A stretch of DNA of 64,000 nt from Ancylobacter tetraedralis (lineage in GTDB: Bacteria > Pseudomonadota > Alphaproteobacteria > Rhizobiales > Xanthobacteraceae), in contig NZ_JACICD010000002.1 in assembly GCF_014195655.1 (NCBI RefSeq), forward strand, positions 558,001-622,000, in the 5' to 3' direction. The stretch's first letter is position 1. Every line of letters starts with the position of its first letter. The position numbers were made by a program, and so were the translations under genes. Shown in pieces: positions 35,064 through 44,246 of this stretch. A model generated the notes under the pieces. That model saw only the letters and a list, made by a program, of their open reading frames with translations. It was not told the origin of the DNA and made no database searches.

Positions 35064-35160
35064 GCGCTGCCTTGCGGAGGATGCCGGGCGGATCGCGGCA
35101 GGACCATGGAGCGCGCCCGCCACAGGTGGCTCAGGGCCGGTTATCCCGCCAGGGGCGGGT

Positions 35161-35820
35161 TCAGCCCAGCACCTCGGCCAGGAAGCGGCCGGCCAGCGCC
35201 AGCCCGTCCGGGTCGATGCCATGGCCAAGGCCTCGGGAGAGCTGCGAGCGCACCGCGATGCCGCGCGCGCTCAAGCTCTCGACTGCGCGGGGCAGGGCGG
35301 CGGGCGGAATCACCTCGTCCACATCGCCATGTACCAGCAGCACCGGCGGGCGGGCTGTGATCCCGGCGTCGAAGGCGGGCAGCGCGCGCTCGGACGGCAC
35401 CACATGAATGCCGGAAAAGCCGACCAGGCCGGCCGGCGCCTCGGCACGCCGCAGGCCCGTATGCAGCGCCATCATCGTGCCCTGGCTGAAGCCGACCAGC
35501 GCGAGGCGCGAGCCGGGCAGGCCGAGACGGGTGAGTTCGGCGTCGAGGAAGCCGTCGAGCGCCGCGTGCGCCGACTGCACCCCGACCCACCGCTCGGCAT
35601 CGTTGCGCTCGACATAGCCGAACCATTGCCGGCCGACCGGCGCGACCGCGCAGGCCTCGGGGGCATGCGGGGAGACGAAGGCGGCGCCCGGCAGCAGGGG
35701 AGCCCAGTGCCGCCCGAGGTCGATCAGGTCGCGCCCATCGGCGCCGTAGCCATGAAGCAGCACCACGAGCGCCTCGGCTGGGCGGCCCGAGCGGGGCGGA
35801 AGACGGGGGCCGTCGAGCAT
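35161..35820 (-). CDS. YpfH-like serine esterase / carboxylesterase
   Basis: A 219-residue alpha/beta hydrolase of the phospholipase/carboxylesterase family. Start ATG 35820 is preceded by AGAGAGG at good spacing; ATG 35826 is too close to it. The oxyanion-hole motif LLHGYGADGRDLID, nucleophile VGFSQGTMMALH, acid VHGDVDEVIP and base GLGHGID are all present. It has no signal peptide, so it should be cytoplasmic. The physiological ester substrate is unknown. It lies 49 nt after the M23 peptidase gene would begin its 3' end, in the opposite gene order (peptidase upstream), so the two could be co-transcribed. Confidence 0.88.
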   Translation of the reverse strand: MLDGPRLPPRSGRPAEALVVLLHGYGADGRDLIDLGRHWAPLLPGAAFVSPHAPEACAVAPVGRQWFGYVERNDAERWVGVQSAHAALDGFLDAELTRLGLPGSRLALVGFSQGTMMALHTGLRRAEAPAGLVGFSGIHVVPSERALPAFDAGITARPPVLLVHGDVDEVIPPAALPRAVESLSARGIAVRSQLSRGLGHGIDPDGLALAGRFLAEVLG

Positions 35821-35869
35821 GGGCATCCTCTCTGTCGGATCGTCCTCTGGCGGGTCTTCCTCGCCCGTG

Positions 35870-37831
35870 TCAGTTGGTGTCGTCGTCGAGCGCGCGCAGG
35901 CCCCCGGCGGCGACCTTGGGCATGGCGCTGTGGTTGAGCAGCGTGTCGATGCGTTCGCGCTCCTGCTCGAAGGAGGCGAGGATCCTGCCATCGAGCGCGC
36001 GCCCGCGCGGCAGGCGGATGCGCATCGGGTCGACGAAGCGGCCGTTCACCAACACCTCATAGTGCAGATGCGCGCCGGTGGAGAGGCCGGTCGAGCCGAT
36101 ATAGCCGATCAGCTGGCCCTGCCGCACGCGCAGCCCCTCGCGGATGCCCTTGGCGAAGCCGGACTGGTGCGAATAGGTGGTGACGTAGCCGTTCGAGTGC
36201 TGGATCTCGATGCGCCGCCCGTAGCCGGAGGTCCAGGCCGCCTTCTTGATCACGCCATTGCCGGCGGCATAGATCGGGGTGCCGACCCGGTCGGCCCAGT
36301 CGACGCCCGAATGCAGTCGGCTATAGCCGAGAATGGGGTGGCGGCGCATGCCGAAGCCCGAGCGCAGCACGCCGCCCGAGAGCGGCTTGCGCACCAGGAA
36401 CTTCTTCGCGCTCTTGCCGGATTCGTCATAGAAATCGATCAGCCCGTCATCCGGGGTCTGGTAGCGGAAATAGCGCCGCTCCTCGCCGCCGACGATCAGC
36501 CCGGCATAGAGCACGCCTCCGGCGCCGCCGGCCTCGTCGGGCTCATAGACGACCTCGAAGGAATCGCCGGTGCGCACCCGGCGCTGGAAATCGACGTCGA
36601 AGGAATAGACGCGGATCAGGCTCTCGATGACCGGGCGCGGCACGTCGTGGCGCAGCGCGGTCTCCCAGATGCTCTCATAGAGCGTGACGCCGCCACGCCC
36701 GCCGCCATCGGCGTCGTCGTCGCCATCGTCCGGCGCGATATCGGCGACCTGCGTGTCGGCCGGCTCCTGCACGGGCAGGAACTTGCCCATGTCGGACAGC
36801 GCCACCGTGCCCTGATGGCCGGTATCGTTGAAGACGGCGACGCGCACCGCCACGGGCGAGCCGCTCGAACCGTCGAGCAGCACCTTGAGCCGCATGCCAT
36901 CGGGCAGCGGGCCCTGCAGGTCGCGCGTCAGGAACGCGGCGGCGGCGGCGCGGGCGGAGACCTGCGGTACGCCGAGATCGACCAGGATCGAGGCGATGGT
37001 GTCGCCCTTCTTGGTGACGACGGCGCGCTCCGCCCAGTCATTGCCGCCGGTCGCCTCCTCGCCCGACTTGCCCATGGAACTGACATTCTCGGGCTGCTGC
37101 AGCGCGCTGGCGGCGGCTCCCCCGGCCGGCGGGGGGGCGAAGGCGAGCGTGCCGGCAATGCCGAGATTGGCCAGCGCGGGCGTGCGGGTATCGGTCGGGG
37201 TGCTGAACTCGGCGGCCTCGCGCACCTTCATCAGCACGTCTTCCATCGGCAGTTCGGCCGCGAATTTGGTGCTGGGGGGGACCGCGGCGATGTCGCGCAC
37301 CACCAGGGTGAGGTCGCCGGTGGGCTCGGCCTGGGGCGCCTCGCCGTCATCATTGGTGCTGTCGGCGATCAGCTTGGCGGGGTTGAAGCGCGGCACGTCC
37401 ACCGAGGCGGCGGTGACGGACTGCGCGAGATTGGCCGCGACCTTGGTCACGGCGCGCACCTTGATGACCTCCTTGTCGCCGTCCTTGCTGGCGGAGGCGA
37501 GGCGCAGGGTCTGCTTGGCGGCGAAGCTCTCCGACAGGATCGACATGCGGTCGCCCTTGCGGGCGACGTTGGACGGCCGCTCGCCGGCGGCCAGCGCGCC
37601 GCGCAGCGCCGAGCGCACCGTCTCCGGGCTCTGCGCGAAGCGATACTCGCCATCCAGCGCCGCATAGACCGCCCCGCCCATCAGCGCGGCACCGCAGATG
37701 CCGGTGAGCAACGTCGCCATCAGCCAGCGGATGGAGATGCGGCGGCGGTTGGTCGGCTCCTCGGCATCGCCATCGACGCCGAGCGGGGGCTCTTCGCCCA
37801 GATCGAACCCAGCGCCGCGGTTTTGCCGCAT
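35870..37831 (-). CDS. M23 family metallopeptidase, membrane-anchored murein endopeptidase
   Basis: About 653 residues from ATG 37831; the frame is open to 37948 and ATG 37897 is possible. A single N-terminal membrane segment (WLMATLLTGICGAALMGGAVY) anchors a long periplasmic region. A LysM/OapA-like module around VVTKKGDTIASILVDLGV follows. The C-terminal LytM domain carries the zinc ligands: HSGVDWA (HxxxD) and GAHLHYEVL (HxH), plus TYSHQSG. With all ligands intact it should be an active DD-endopeptidase-type enzyme, used in cell-wall growth or division. Low-complexity Asp/Gly stretches interrupt the middle. Confidence 0.92.
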   Translation of the reverse strand: MRQNRGAGFDLGEEPPLGVDGDAEEPTNRRRISIRWLMATLLTGICGAALMGGAVYAALDGEYRFAQSPETVRSALRGALAAGERPSNVARKGDRMSILSESFAAKQTLRLASASKDGDKEVIKVRAVTKVAANLAQSVTAASVDVPRFNPAKLIADSTNDDGEAPQAEPTGDLTLVVRDIAAVPPSTKFAAELPMEDVLMKVREAAEFSTPTDTRTPALANLGIAGTLAFAPPPAGGAAASALQQPENVSSMGKSGEEATGGNDWAERAVVTKKGDTIASILVDLGVPQVSARAAAAAFLTRDLQGPLPDGMRLKVLLDGSSGSPVAVRVAVFNDTGHQGTVALSDMGKFLPVQEPADTQVADIAPDDGDDDADGGGRGGVTLYESIWETALRHDVPRPVIESLIRVYSFDVDFQRRVRTGDSFEVVYEPDEAGGAGGVLYAGLIVGGEERRYFRYQTPDDGLIDFYDESGKSAKKFLVRKPLSGGVLRSGFGMRRHPILGYSRLHSGVDWADRVGTPIYAAGNGVIKKAAWTSGYGRRIEIQHSNGYVTTYSHQSGFAKGIREGLRVRQGQLIGYIGSTGLSTGAHLHYEVLVNGRFVDPMRIRLPRGRALDGRILASFEQERERIDTLLNHSAMPKVAAGGLRALDDDTN

Positions 37832-38115
37832 GCCGTTTGGTCCGCGACGAGTCTCCAACAGGCCATCCCCACATTCATCGGCGCTCGACGCCGACATCGC
37901 GTCACTTGTGGCCGCAGCGTGCGACCGGACGTTCTGCCTCCCCGGCATCCGCCGGGGCGGATGCGATGGTCACGCGGGCGGTAAATTGTTCCGCAGGACG
38001 CGGGAACTTGCCGCCTGGGGTGGACGCCGTCAACCCGGCGCTCACCGCGGGTGCGAATCCGAATGCGCGCCCGATGGGGTGCGATGTAGAGCGGGGGCTC
38101 ACGGCAAAAGCATGG

Positions 38116-38137
38116 CGGCCGGCGCACATGCCGGCCG
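38116..38137 (-). terminator. Hairpin downstream of the LpqC-like gene
   Basis: CGGCCGGC and GCCGGCCG form a perfect 8-bp stem around GCACAT, 38 nt beyond the stop of the leftward esterase gene. On the transcribed strand it is followed shortly by TTTT, fitting an intrinsic terminator. The rest of 37832-38175 shows no gene. Confidence 0.55.
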
Positions 38138-38175
38138 GGCTCCACAGCCGTCGCCGGAGCGGGTCCGGTTGCGGG

Positions 38176-39429
38176 TTACTGCGCGGAGGTACTGCGCTGG
38201 CGCAGCGGCGAGGGCGGCGGCAGCGGAACCAGCGCCACCCGGGCGCCGGCGGGTGCGGCGTCATCGTCCGTCGAGGCGATGCCCTGCCAGGCATTGGCGG
38301 GGGAACTGGGGTTGCGCAGGATCGGCGCGCCGCCATTGGCGTGAGATGCTGTCGCGGAATAGGCGCTGCTGCGCGCGCCCGGCACGCTCGTGGCCATGAC
38401 GGGCGCCGCGCCGGGCGTGACGAGCGGTATCGCCACCGTCCCGGAGGCCGGCGCACCGGGCGCGGCGGCGTCGGCCATCACCGCGCCCTCGGTCGGGGCC
38501 ACGTCGAAGCGCTTGAAGAAGGACCAGATTTCCTGCGGCGCGTCGAGCCCGCTGCGGCGCGGGCCGAGGATGACCGCCGCCAGCGCGTCGCCCGCGCCGG
38601 TGGACTGGGCGGGCGGCTGGTGGCCGCCGGCAATTTCATAGAAGGCCACCGCCGAGCCCGACGCGCAATTGTCCCAGCGCAGGATGCGCGCGCTCGGCGC
38701 GGTGCTCGCTTGCGGCGGCGCGCAGCCGTCGATGCGGGCGAACAGTTCCGCGCTCTCGGAGGCCGACATCAGCCGGGCGCCCGGTGTCTGCCGGCCGAAC
38801 ATGGGCACGATCGGATCATAGGTGCCGTTCATGATGAGGATCGGCACCGGCCGCGCGGGCTTGCAGCTCTCGTTGTAGCCCACCGGCACGGTCATCATCA
38901 TCGTGGCGAACGCCTTGAAGTGTTCGGCATAGCGGCAGGCGATGAAGGCGGTGAGGAAGCCGCCATTGGAGAAGCCCATAAGAAAGGCGCGATTCGGATC
39001 GGCGATCCCCTCGGCCTCCAGTGTCGCAAGCACGTCCAGCACGAACCGGCCATCGTCGCGCGGGTAGAGGATGGGCAGGAAGCCGGCGACCGTGCTGCGC
39101 CCATCATTCCAGAGCAGATTCATGCCCTTGGGGTAGGCCACCACGAAGCCCTCGCGGTCGGCCACGGCATCGAGGTCGAGATAGCGCTGCATGATGGAGG
39201 CCGGCTGCAGCGCGCCATGCAGGGCGATGACCACGGGCTTCGGCCCCGGCGCCGCGTTCTTCGGCACGTGCAGGATGAATTCGCGCTTGAGGCCGCCCGA
39301 GGTGATGGTGCGCTCGCCATCCTGCACGGCCCGGCCGGGGCTCTCCTGCGCCGTGGCAGGCGTCGCCGCCAGCGCGGCAAGGCTCGCGACGAATGCAAAG
39401 AGCAGAAGGCAGGGTTTCGCGAAATGCAT
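38176..39429 (-). CDS. Secreted LpqC-like esterase (PHB depolymerase/feruloyl esterase family)
   Basis: A 417-residue protein with an N-terminal signal peptide (LLLFAFVASLAALAATPATA). The alpha/beta-hydrolase domain has VVIALHGALQPAS, nucleophile MGFSNGGFLTAF, acid NGTYDPIVPMFG and base EIAGGHQPP. It resembles LpqC/PHB-depolymerase-family esterases. The last about 120 residues after the hydrolase fold are Ala/Pro-rich and unlike the family, perhaps a disordered tail. Substrate is likely an extracellular or periplasmic ester. It has its own transcription unit, divergent from the sdh genes. Confidence 0.85.
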   Translation of the reverse strand: MHFAKPCLLLFAFVASLAALAATPATAQESPGRAVQDGERTITSGGLKREFILHVPKNAAPGPKPVVIALHGALQPASIMQRYLDLDAVADREGFVVAYPKGMNLLWNDGRSTVAGFLPILYPRDDGRFVLDVLATLEAEGIADPNRAFLMGFSNGGFLTAFIACRYAEHFKAFATMMMTVPVGYNESCKPARPVPILIMNGTYDPIVPMFGRQTPGARLMSASESAELFARIDGCAPPQASTAPSARILRWDNCASGSAVAFYEIAGGHQPPAQSTGAGDALAAVILGPRRSGLDAPQEIWSFFKRFDVAPTEGAVMADAAAPGAPASGTVAIPLVTPGAAPVMATSVPGARSSAYSATASHANGGAPILRNPSSPANAWQGIASTDDDAAPAGARVALVPLPPPSPLRQRSTSAQ

Positions 39430-39669
39430 GCTCGTCGCAACCTTGGCAGGGCGGGCGCCATCGGAGAGGTACGTTACAGACGGTTTATTTCAGTCAAATA
39501 AATGGCGAAGATAGTTAACGAACCGTCAGCGCCGCGCGTCGATCGCTTGATCTGCGGGGCGTGGGCGGTGGCGACGGGGGGCTGGCGCTGCCGCCGGCTT
39601 CGTCTAGGGTGCGCGCGCTGCATCGCAGCGACAGCGACTTTGTTGTGTGATAGGCGTCGCCTTTGGAAT

Positions 39670-39686
39670 GATTGCGAAAAGCAATC
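39670..39686. promoter_or_regulatory. Inverted repeat GATTGC-N5-GCAATC upstream of sdhC
   Basis: A perfect 6-bp inverted repeat lies about 50 bp before sdhC. It overlaps a possible -35 (TTGCGA, 39672-39677) of a promoter whose -10 would be TAGGCA 17 bp on. This is a likely operator for control of the succinate dehydrogenase genes; the regulator is not identifiable. Confidence 0.4.
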
Positions 39687-39735
39687 GTTTCGGCTAGGCA
39701 CTGCAAAACAAGCCTTCGGGACCGGGAAAATCGAT

Positions 39736-40128
39736 ATGCCAGGAGCGGCCGAGCGGCCCCTTTCTCCGCATCTCCAAATTTATCGCCCGATGCTCACGAT
39801 GATGATGTCCATCGTGCACCGCATCACGGGCGTCGCCCTTTATTTCGGCACGCTGCTGCCGGTGATCTGGCTGCTCGCCGCGGCGAGTTCGCCGGAGGCC
39901 TTCGCCACGGTGAACGGCCTTTTGGGCAGCTGGATCGGGCTCATTATCCTGTTCGGCTATAGCTGGGCACTCATCCATCACGCGCTGGGCGGCGTACGTC
40001 ACTTCGTGTGGGACTTCGGCCATGGTTTCGGGCCGCAGGCGCGCGAGCTTCTGGCGAAGGCCACCATCGGCGGCTCGGTCGTACTGACCGTGCTCTTGTG
40101 GATCGTCATCGCGGTGGTGAAAGGCTGA
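39736..40128 (+). CDS. sdhC: Succinate dehydrogenase cytochrome b556 subunit
   Basis: Membrane anchor of respiratory complex II, contributing to heme b and quinone binding. From ATG 39736 the protein is 130 residues; an upstream open frame to 39502 runs through the promoter and is not used. It begins with RPLSPHLQIYRPML, includes SIVHRITGVALYFG (the SdhC signature) and HHALGGVRHFVWD with the likely heme-ligand His, and has three membrane helices. Followed after 4 nt by sdhD. Confidence 0.95.
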   Translation: MPGAAERPLSPHLQIYRPMLTMMMSIVHRITGVALYFGTLLPVIWLLAAASSPEAFATVNGLLGSWIGLIILFGYSWALIHHALGGVRHFVWDFGHGFGPQARELLAKATIGGSVVLTVLLWIVIAVVKG

Positions 40129-40132
40129 GCCC

Positions 40133-40543
40133 ATGAGCACCTCGTCGCGTACCCCTTCCGGCGCCTCCATGCGCACCCCGCGCCGCAAGGTCGCGGGCCT
40201 CGGCTCCGCCCGGTCCGGCACGGGCCATTTCTGGCTGCAGCGGGTGACGGCGCTGGCCAACATCATCCTCGTGATCATCGCCCTGCCGATCGTCATCTCC
40301 ATGGCGGGCGGCGGCCAGGAGGCCGTCCTGTCCACCCTGCGCCATCCGCTGGCGGCGCTGGTGCTGCTGCTGCTCCTGCTCTCGATGACGTTCCACATGC
40401 GCATCGGAATGCAGGTGGTGATCGAGGACTACGTCCATAGCGAGGGAACGAAGGTGCTCGCCCTGATCGGCAACACCTTCTTCACGATCGCGGTCGGCGC
40501 TGCCGGCGCGTTCGCCATCCTCAAGATCAGTTTCGGAGGCTGA
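40133..40543 (+). CDS. sdhD: Succinate dehydrogenase hydrophobic membrane anchor subunit
   Basis: The 136-residue second anchor of complex II. It has [20 protein letters not shown] at the start of the conserved part, three membrane helices, and [20 protein letters not shown], the family block with the heme-ligand and quinone-site residues. It begins 4 nt after sdhC and ends 7 nt before sdhA, so the three are one operon. Confidence 0.94.
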   Translation: MSTSSRTPSGASMRTPRRKVAGLGSARSGTGHFWLQRVTALANIILVIIALPIVISMAGGGQEAVLSTLRHPLAALVLLLLLLSMTFHMRIGMQVVIEDYVHSEGTKVLALIGNTFFTIAVGAAGAFAILKISFGG

Positions 40544-40550
40544 GAGACCG

Positions 40551-42401
40551 ATGGCCGGAACCCACTCCGCCAATGGCGCTTCCAACGGTGCTGCCGGCCC
40601 CTCGGTGAACGGGGCCGCCTATCCCATCACCGATCACACCTATGACGTCGTCGTGGTTGGCGCTGGCGGCGCGGGGCTGCGCGCCGTGGTCGGCTGCTCG
40701 GAAGCCGGGCTGCGCACCGCCTGCGTGACCAAGGTGTTTCCCACCCGCTCGCACACTGTGGCGGCACAGGGCGGCATCGCCGCCTCGCTCGGCAACATGG
40801 GCACCGATGACTGGCGCTACCACATGTACGACACCGTGAAGGGGTCGGACTGGCTGGGCGACCAGGACGCCATCGAATATCTCGTGCGCCACGCGCCGGC
40901 GGCGGTGTATGAGCTCGAGCACTGGGGCGTGCCGTTCTCGCGCACCGAACAGGGCACGATCTACCAGCGCCCGTTCGGCGGCATGACCATCGACTACGGC
41001 AAGAGCCCGGCGCAGCGCACCTGCGCCGCCGCCGACCGCACCGGCCACGCCATCCTGCACACGCTCTACGGCGCGGCGCTGAAGCACAATGCCGAGTTCT
41101 TCATCGAGTATTTCGCGCTCGACCTGATCATGGACGAGGATGGCCGCTGCCGTGGCATCGTCGCGCTGAAGATGGACGACGGCACGCTGCACCGTTTCCG
41201 CGCGCAGACCGTGATCCTCGCCACCGGCGGCTATGGCCGCGCCTATTTCTCCGCAACGAGCGCCCATACCTGCACGGGCGACGGCAATGCCATGGTGCTG
41301 CGCGCCGGCCTGCCGCTGCAGGACATGGAGTTCGTGCAGTTCCACCCCACCGGCATCTACGGCTCGGGCTGCCTCATCACCGAGGGCGCGCGGGGCGAGG
41401 GCGGCTACCTCACCAATTCCGAGGGCGAGCGCTTCATGGAGCGCTATGCCCCCTCGGCCAAGGACCTGGCCTCGCGCGACGTCGTCTCCCGCTCCATGAC
41501 CATGGAGATTCGCGAGGGACGCGGCGTGGGCAAGAACAAGGACCACATCTACCTGCACCTCGACCATCTCGACCCGGCGATCCTGCATGAGCGCCTGCCG
41601 GGCATTTCCGAGAGCGCGAAGATCTTCGCCGGGGTCGACGTGACCAAGGAGCCGATCCCGGTTCTGCCGACCGTGCATTACAACATGGGCGGCATCCCGA
41701 CGAACTTCCACGGCGAGGTCGTCACCAAGAAGGACGGCAATCCCGATCACGTGGTGCCGGGCCTGATGGCGGTGGGCGAATGCGCCTGCGTGTCGATCCA
41801 CGGCGCCAACCGGCTGGGCTCGAACTCGCTGACCGACCTCGTGGTGTTCGGCCGTGCGGCGGCTTTGCGTTGCGCCGACATCCTCACCCCCGGCGACAAG
41901 CAGCGCGAACTGCCGGCCAATTCCGCCGATCTCGCGCTGTCCCGGCTCGATCGCTTCCGCCATGCTTCCGGCGGCACGCCGACCGCCGAACTCCGCCTCT
42001 CCATGCAGAAGGTGATGCAGAACAACTGCGCCGTGTATCGCACCGGCGAGGTGTTGGAGGAAGGCCGCAAGCTGATCGCCGACGTGTTCGCCGGCACGGG
42101 CGACATCGACGTGACGGACCGTTCGCTGGTGTGGAATTCCGATCTCATCGAGACGCTGGAATATGACAACCTGATCGGGCAGGCCATCGTCACGATGGAG
42201 AGCGCCGCCGCCCGCACGGAAAGCCGCGGCGCCCACGCCCGAGAGGACTTTCCCGAGCGCGACGATGCCACATGGATGAAGCACACGCTGGCTTTCGTCG
42301 ATTTCGACAAGGGCGCGGTGAGGCTCGATGATCGCCCGGTTCACACCTATACGTTGTCGAACGACATCCAGTATATTGAGCCGCGCAAGCGCGTCTATTG
42401 A
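40551..42401 (+). CDS. sdhA: Succinate dehydrogenase flavoprotein subunit
   Basis: Catalytic subunit that oxidises succinate to fumarate. The 616 residues match the alphaproteobacterial form. The dinucleotide motif is [15 protein letters not shown] and the FAD-linking His is in [11 protein letters not shown]. Active-site segments are [19 protein letters not shown] and [29 protein letters not shown] is fully conserved, as is the C-terminal [12 protein letters not shown]. It would normally be followed directly by sdhB; here a methyltransferase gene intervenes. Confidence 0.98.
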   Translation: MAGTHSANGASNGAAGPSVNGAAYPITDHTYDVVVVGAGGAGLRAVVGCSEAGLRTACVTKVFPTRSHTVAAQGGIAASLGNMGTDDWRYHMYDTVKGSDWLGDQDAIEYLVRHAPAAVYELEHWGVPFSRTEQGTIYQRPFGGMTIDYGKSPAQRTCAAADRTGHAILHTLYGAALKHNAEFFIEYFALDLIMDEDGRCRGIVALKMDDGTLHRFRAQTVILATGGYGRAYFSATSAHTCTGDGNAMVLRAGLPLQDMEFVQFHPTGIYGSGCLITEGARGEGGYLTNSEGERFMERYAPSAKDLASRDVVSRSMTMEIREGRGVGKNKDHIYLHLDHLDPAILHERLPGISESAKIFAGVDVTKEPIPVLPTVHYNMGGIPTNFHGEVVTKKDGNPDHVVPGLMAVGECACVSIHGANRLGSNSLTDLVVFGRAAALRCADILTPGDKQRELPANSADLALSRLDRFRHASGGTPTAELRLSMQKVMQNNCAVYRTGEVLEEGRKLIADVFAGTGDIDVTDRSLVWNSDLIETLEYDNLIGQAIVTMESAAARTESRGAHAREDFPERDDATWMKHTLAFVDFDKGAVRLDDRPVHTYTLSNDIQYIEPRKRVY

Positions 42402-42431
42402 CGCTCACGACCTTTGGGGGGCGGAGCCGTG

Positions 42432-43202
42432 ATGGAGACGAAGCAGGTAAAATATACAGAGAGATTCTTTCAAGATCTGGCTGACGACTCCTACAGGTCC
42501 GCATTCAAGATTCTCGGGATCGTATTCGATATTACCCGGCCCGAGTCTGTCATCGATTTTGGTTGCGGGACCGGTTCCTGGCTCAAGGCAGCGCATGAAT
42601 TGGGCGCGTCGCGCGTGGCCGGAGTGGACGGGCCGTGGGTTACGAAGGGTCAATTGGTCGACGGCTCGATTGCACTGATAACATCGGACATGTCCTTGGC
42701 GTCGACCCCGGCGGTTTCCGCGGGCGCCTTTGATCTGGCCATTTCGCTGGAGTGCGGCGAGCACCTTCCGGCGAGTCGAGCGGATTGGCTCGTCGACAAC
42801 ATGTGCGACGCATCCAGCAAGGTGCTGTTTGGCTCGGCGATTCCCGGGCAGGGTGGAACCGACCATATCAACGAGCAGTGGCCCAGCTACTGGGCGGAGA
42901 AGTTTCGTGCCCGCGGCTACCTTCCGCTCGATCTCGTTCGTCCGAACGTCTGCTTTGATCAAAGCATACCCACTTGGTATCGAAACAACCCTCTCATGTA
43001 CATCCACGAGGATGAGCATGCGCAAGTGCGGAATACGGCCCTCTCGTCGAAGACCCATTCATTGACCATTACCGATTTCGTCATTCCGCAGCTGTTCGAC
43101 GATCCTGGCCTGCGTCAAAGTATGCGGATCGCGAGCCACATCCCCGGCAAACTGGCTCGCTCTCTGCTGTGGCGGTGGAAGATCCGCCGCTGGTCGATGT
43201 GA
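42432..43202 (+). CDS. SAM-dependent methyltransferase inserted between sdhA and sdhB
   Basis: A 256-residue class I methyltransferase starting at ATG 42432. SAM-binding motif I is SVIDFGCGTGSWLKAAHELG, with GVDGPWV as the motif II acidic loop and FDLAISLECGEHLP as motif IV-like. It resembles FkbM-unrelated, sugar- or glycan-associated methyltransferases found near surface-polysaccharide genes; the acceptor is not known. The base composition is lower in GC and AGA/ATA codons appear, unlike the flanking sdh genes. It begins 30 nt after sdhA and breaks the sdhCDAB order, so lateral insertion is the simplest explanation. Confidence 0.85.
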   Translation: METKQVKYTERFFQDLADDSYRSAFKILGIVFDITRPESVIDFGCGTGSWLKAAHELGASRVAGVDGPWVTKGQLVDGSIALITSDMSLASTPAVSAGAFDLAISLECGEHLPASRADWLVDNMCDASSKVLFGSAIPGQGGTDHINEQWPSYWAEKFRARGYLPLDLVRPNVCFDQSIPTWYRNNPLMYIHEDEHAQVRNTALSSKTHSLTITDFVIPQLFDDPGLRQSMRIASHIPGKLARSLLWRWKIRRWSM

Positions 43203-43444
43203 CCGTGATGGCGAGACCAACCGACATGCGCAGAGCCTTCGATCGAACGATCGGCCGGATCCGGCGGCCGGCGCGTGTTGGTTGGTCGGGCCCGGTCGTT
43301 GGAAGATCCGCCGAGATCGGCTGGCCGGTATGTTTCGCCAATGTCAGCCCCTCCTGTCCCGGGCGGGTTGATAGTTTCGCTGCCCAACTCTCTCGGCGAT
43401 ACGCTATCCGCCTGGCCCGCATTCGAGCCTTCTGAGGAACTGCC
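43203..43444. other. Gene-free scar between the methyltransferase and sdhB
   Basis: This 242-nt stretch carries no supported gene. The 14-mer TGGAAGATCCGCCG at 43300-43313 also occurs at 43176-43189 inside the methyltransferase 3' end. This suggests local duplication or debris from the insertion event. Its last bases hold the GAGGAACTGCC ribosome binding site of sdhB. Confidence 0.5.
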
Positions 43445-44227
43445 ATGGTCCAGCTTACACTTCCCAAGAATTCCCAGCTCGTCGCGGGCAAGGTCTGGCC
43501 GAAGCCCGTGGGCACCAACCGGCTGACCGAGTACCGCATCTATCGCTGGAACCCCGATGACGGGAAGAATCCCAGCGTCGACACCTATTATGTCGACCGC
43601 GACGATTGCGGGCCGATGGTGCTGGACGGCCTCATCTACATCAAGAACAAGATCGACCCGACGCTGACCTTCCGCCGCTCCTGCCGCGAGGGCATCTGCG
43701 GCTCCTGCGCGATGAACATCGACGGCACCAACACGCTGGCCTGCCTCAAGAGCATGGACGACGTGAGCGCGAAGTCGGTCAACGTCTATCCGCTGCCGCA
43801 CATGCCTGTGGTGAAGGATCTCGTCCCCGACCTCACCCAGTTCTATGCCCAGCATGCCTCGGTCGAGCCGTGGCTGCACACGCAGACGCCGGCCCCGGAG
43901 CGTGAATGGCGCCAGGGGCGCGGCGACCGCGAGAAGCTGGACGGGCTCTACGAGTGCATCCTGTGCGCCTGCTGCTCGACCTCCTGCCCGAGCTACTGGT
44001 GGAATGGCGATCGCTATCTCGGCCCGGCGGCGCTGCTGCAGGCCTATCGCTGGCTGATCGACAGTCGCGACGAGGCCACCGGCGATCGGCTGGACGATCT
44101 GGAAGACCCGTTCCGGCTCTATCGCTGCCACACCATCATGAACTGCGCCAAGGCGTGCCCGAAGGGGCTCAACCCGGCGAAGGCGATTGCCGAGATCAAG
44201 AAAATGATGGTTGAGCGGCAGTTCTGA
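43445..44227 (+). CDS. sdhB: Succinate dehydrogenase iron-sulfur subunit
   Basis: Passes electrons from SdhA to quinone through three Fe-S clusters. The 260-residue protein has the 2Fe-2S Cys set in [16 protein letters not shown]. The 4Fe-4S set is in [17 protein letters not shown], and the 3Fe-4S/4Fe-4S set in [17 protein letters not shown]. All ligands are present. Although separated from sdhA by a methyltransferase gene and a 242-nt gap, it is intact and keeps a good ribosome binding site. Confidence 0.98.
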   Translation: MVQLTLPKNSQLVAGKVWPKPVGTNRLTEYRIYRWNPDDGKNPSVDTYYVDRDDCGPMVLDGLIYIKNKIDPTLTFRRSCREGICGSCAMNIDGTNTLACLKSMDDVSAKSVNVYPLPHMPVVKDLVPDLTQFYAQHASVEPWLHTQTPAPEREWRQGRGDREKLDGLYECILCACCSTSCPSYWWNGDRYLGPAALLQAYRWLIDSRDEATGDRLDDLEDPFRLYRCHTIMNCAKACPKGLNPAKAIAEIKKMMVERQF

Positions 44228-44246
44228 CGCGCTACATCAAGGGGCG

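Noticed and set aside
43203..43444. Heptosyltransferase (GT9) remnant suggested by a short LIVSLPNSLGDTL-like frame
   Set aside because: Only about a dozen residues resemble the family start; the rest has no similarity, so this is probably chance.
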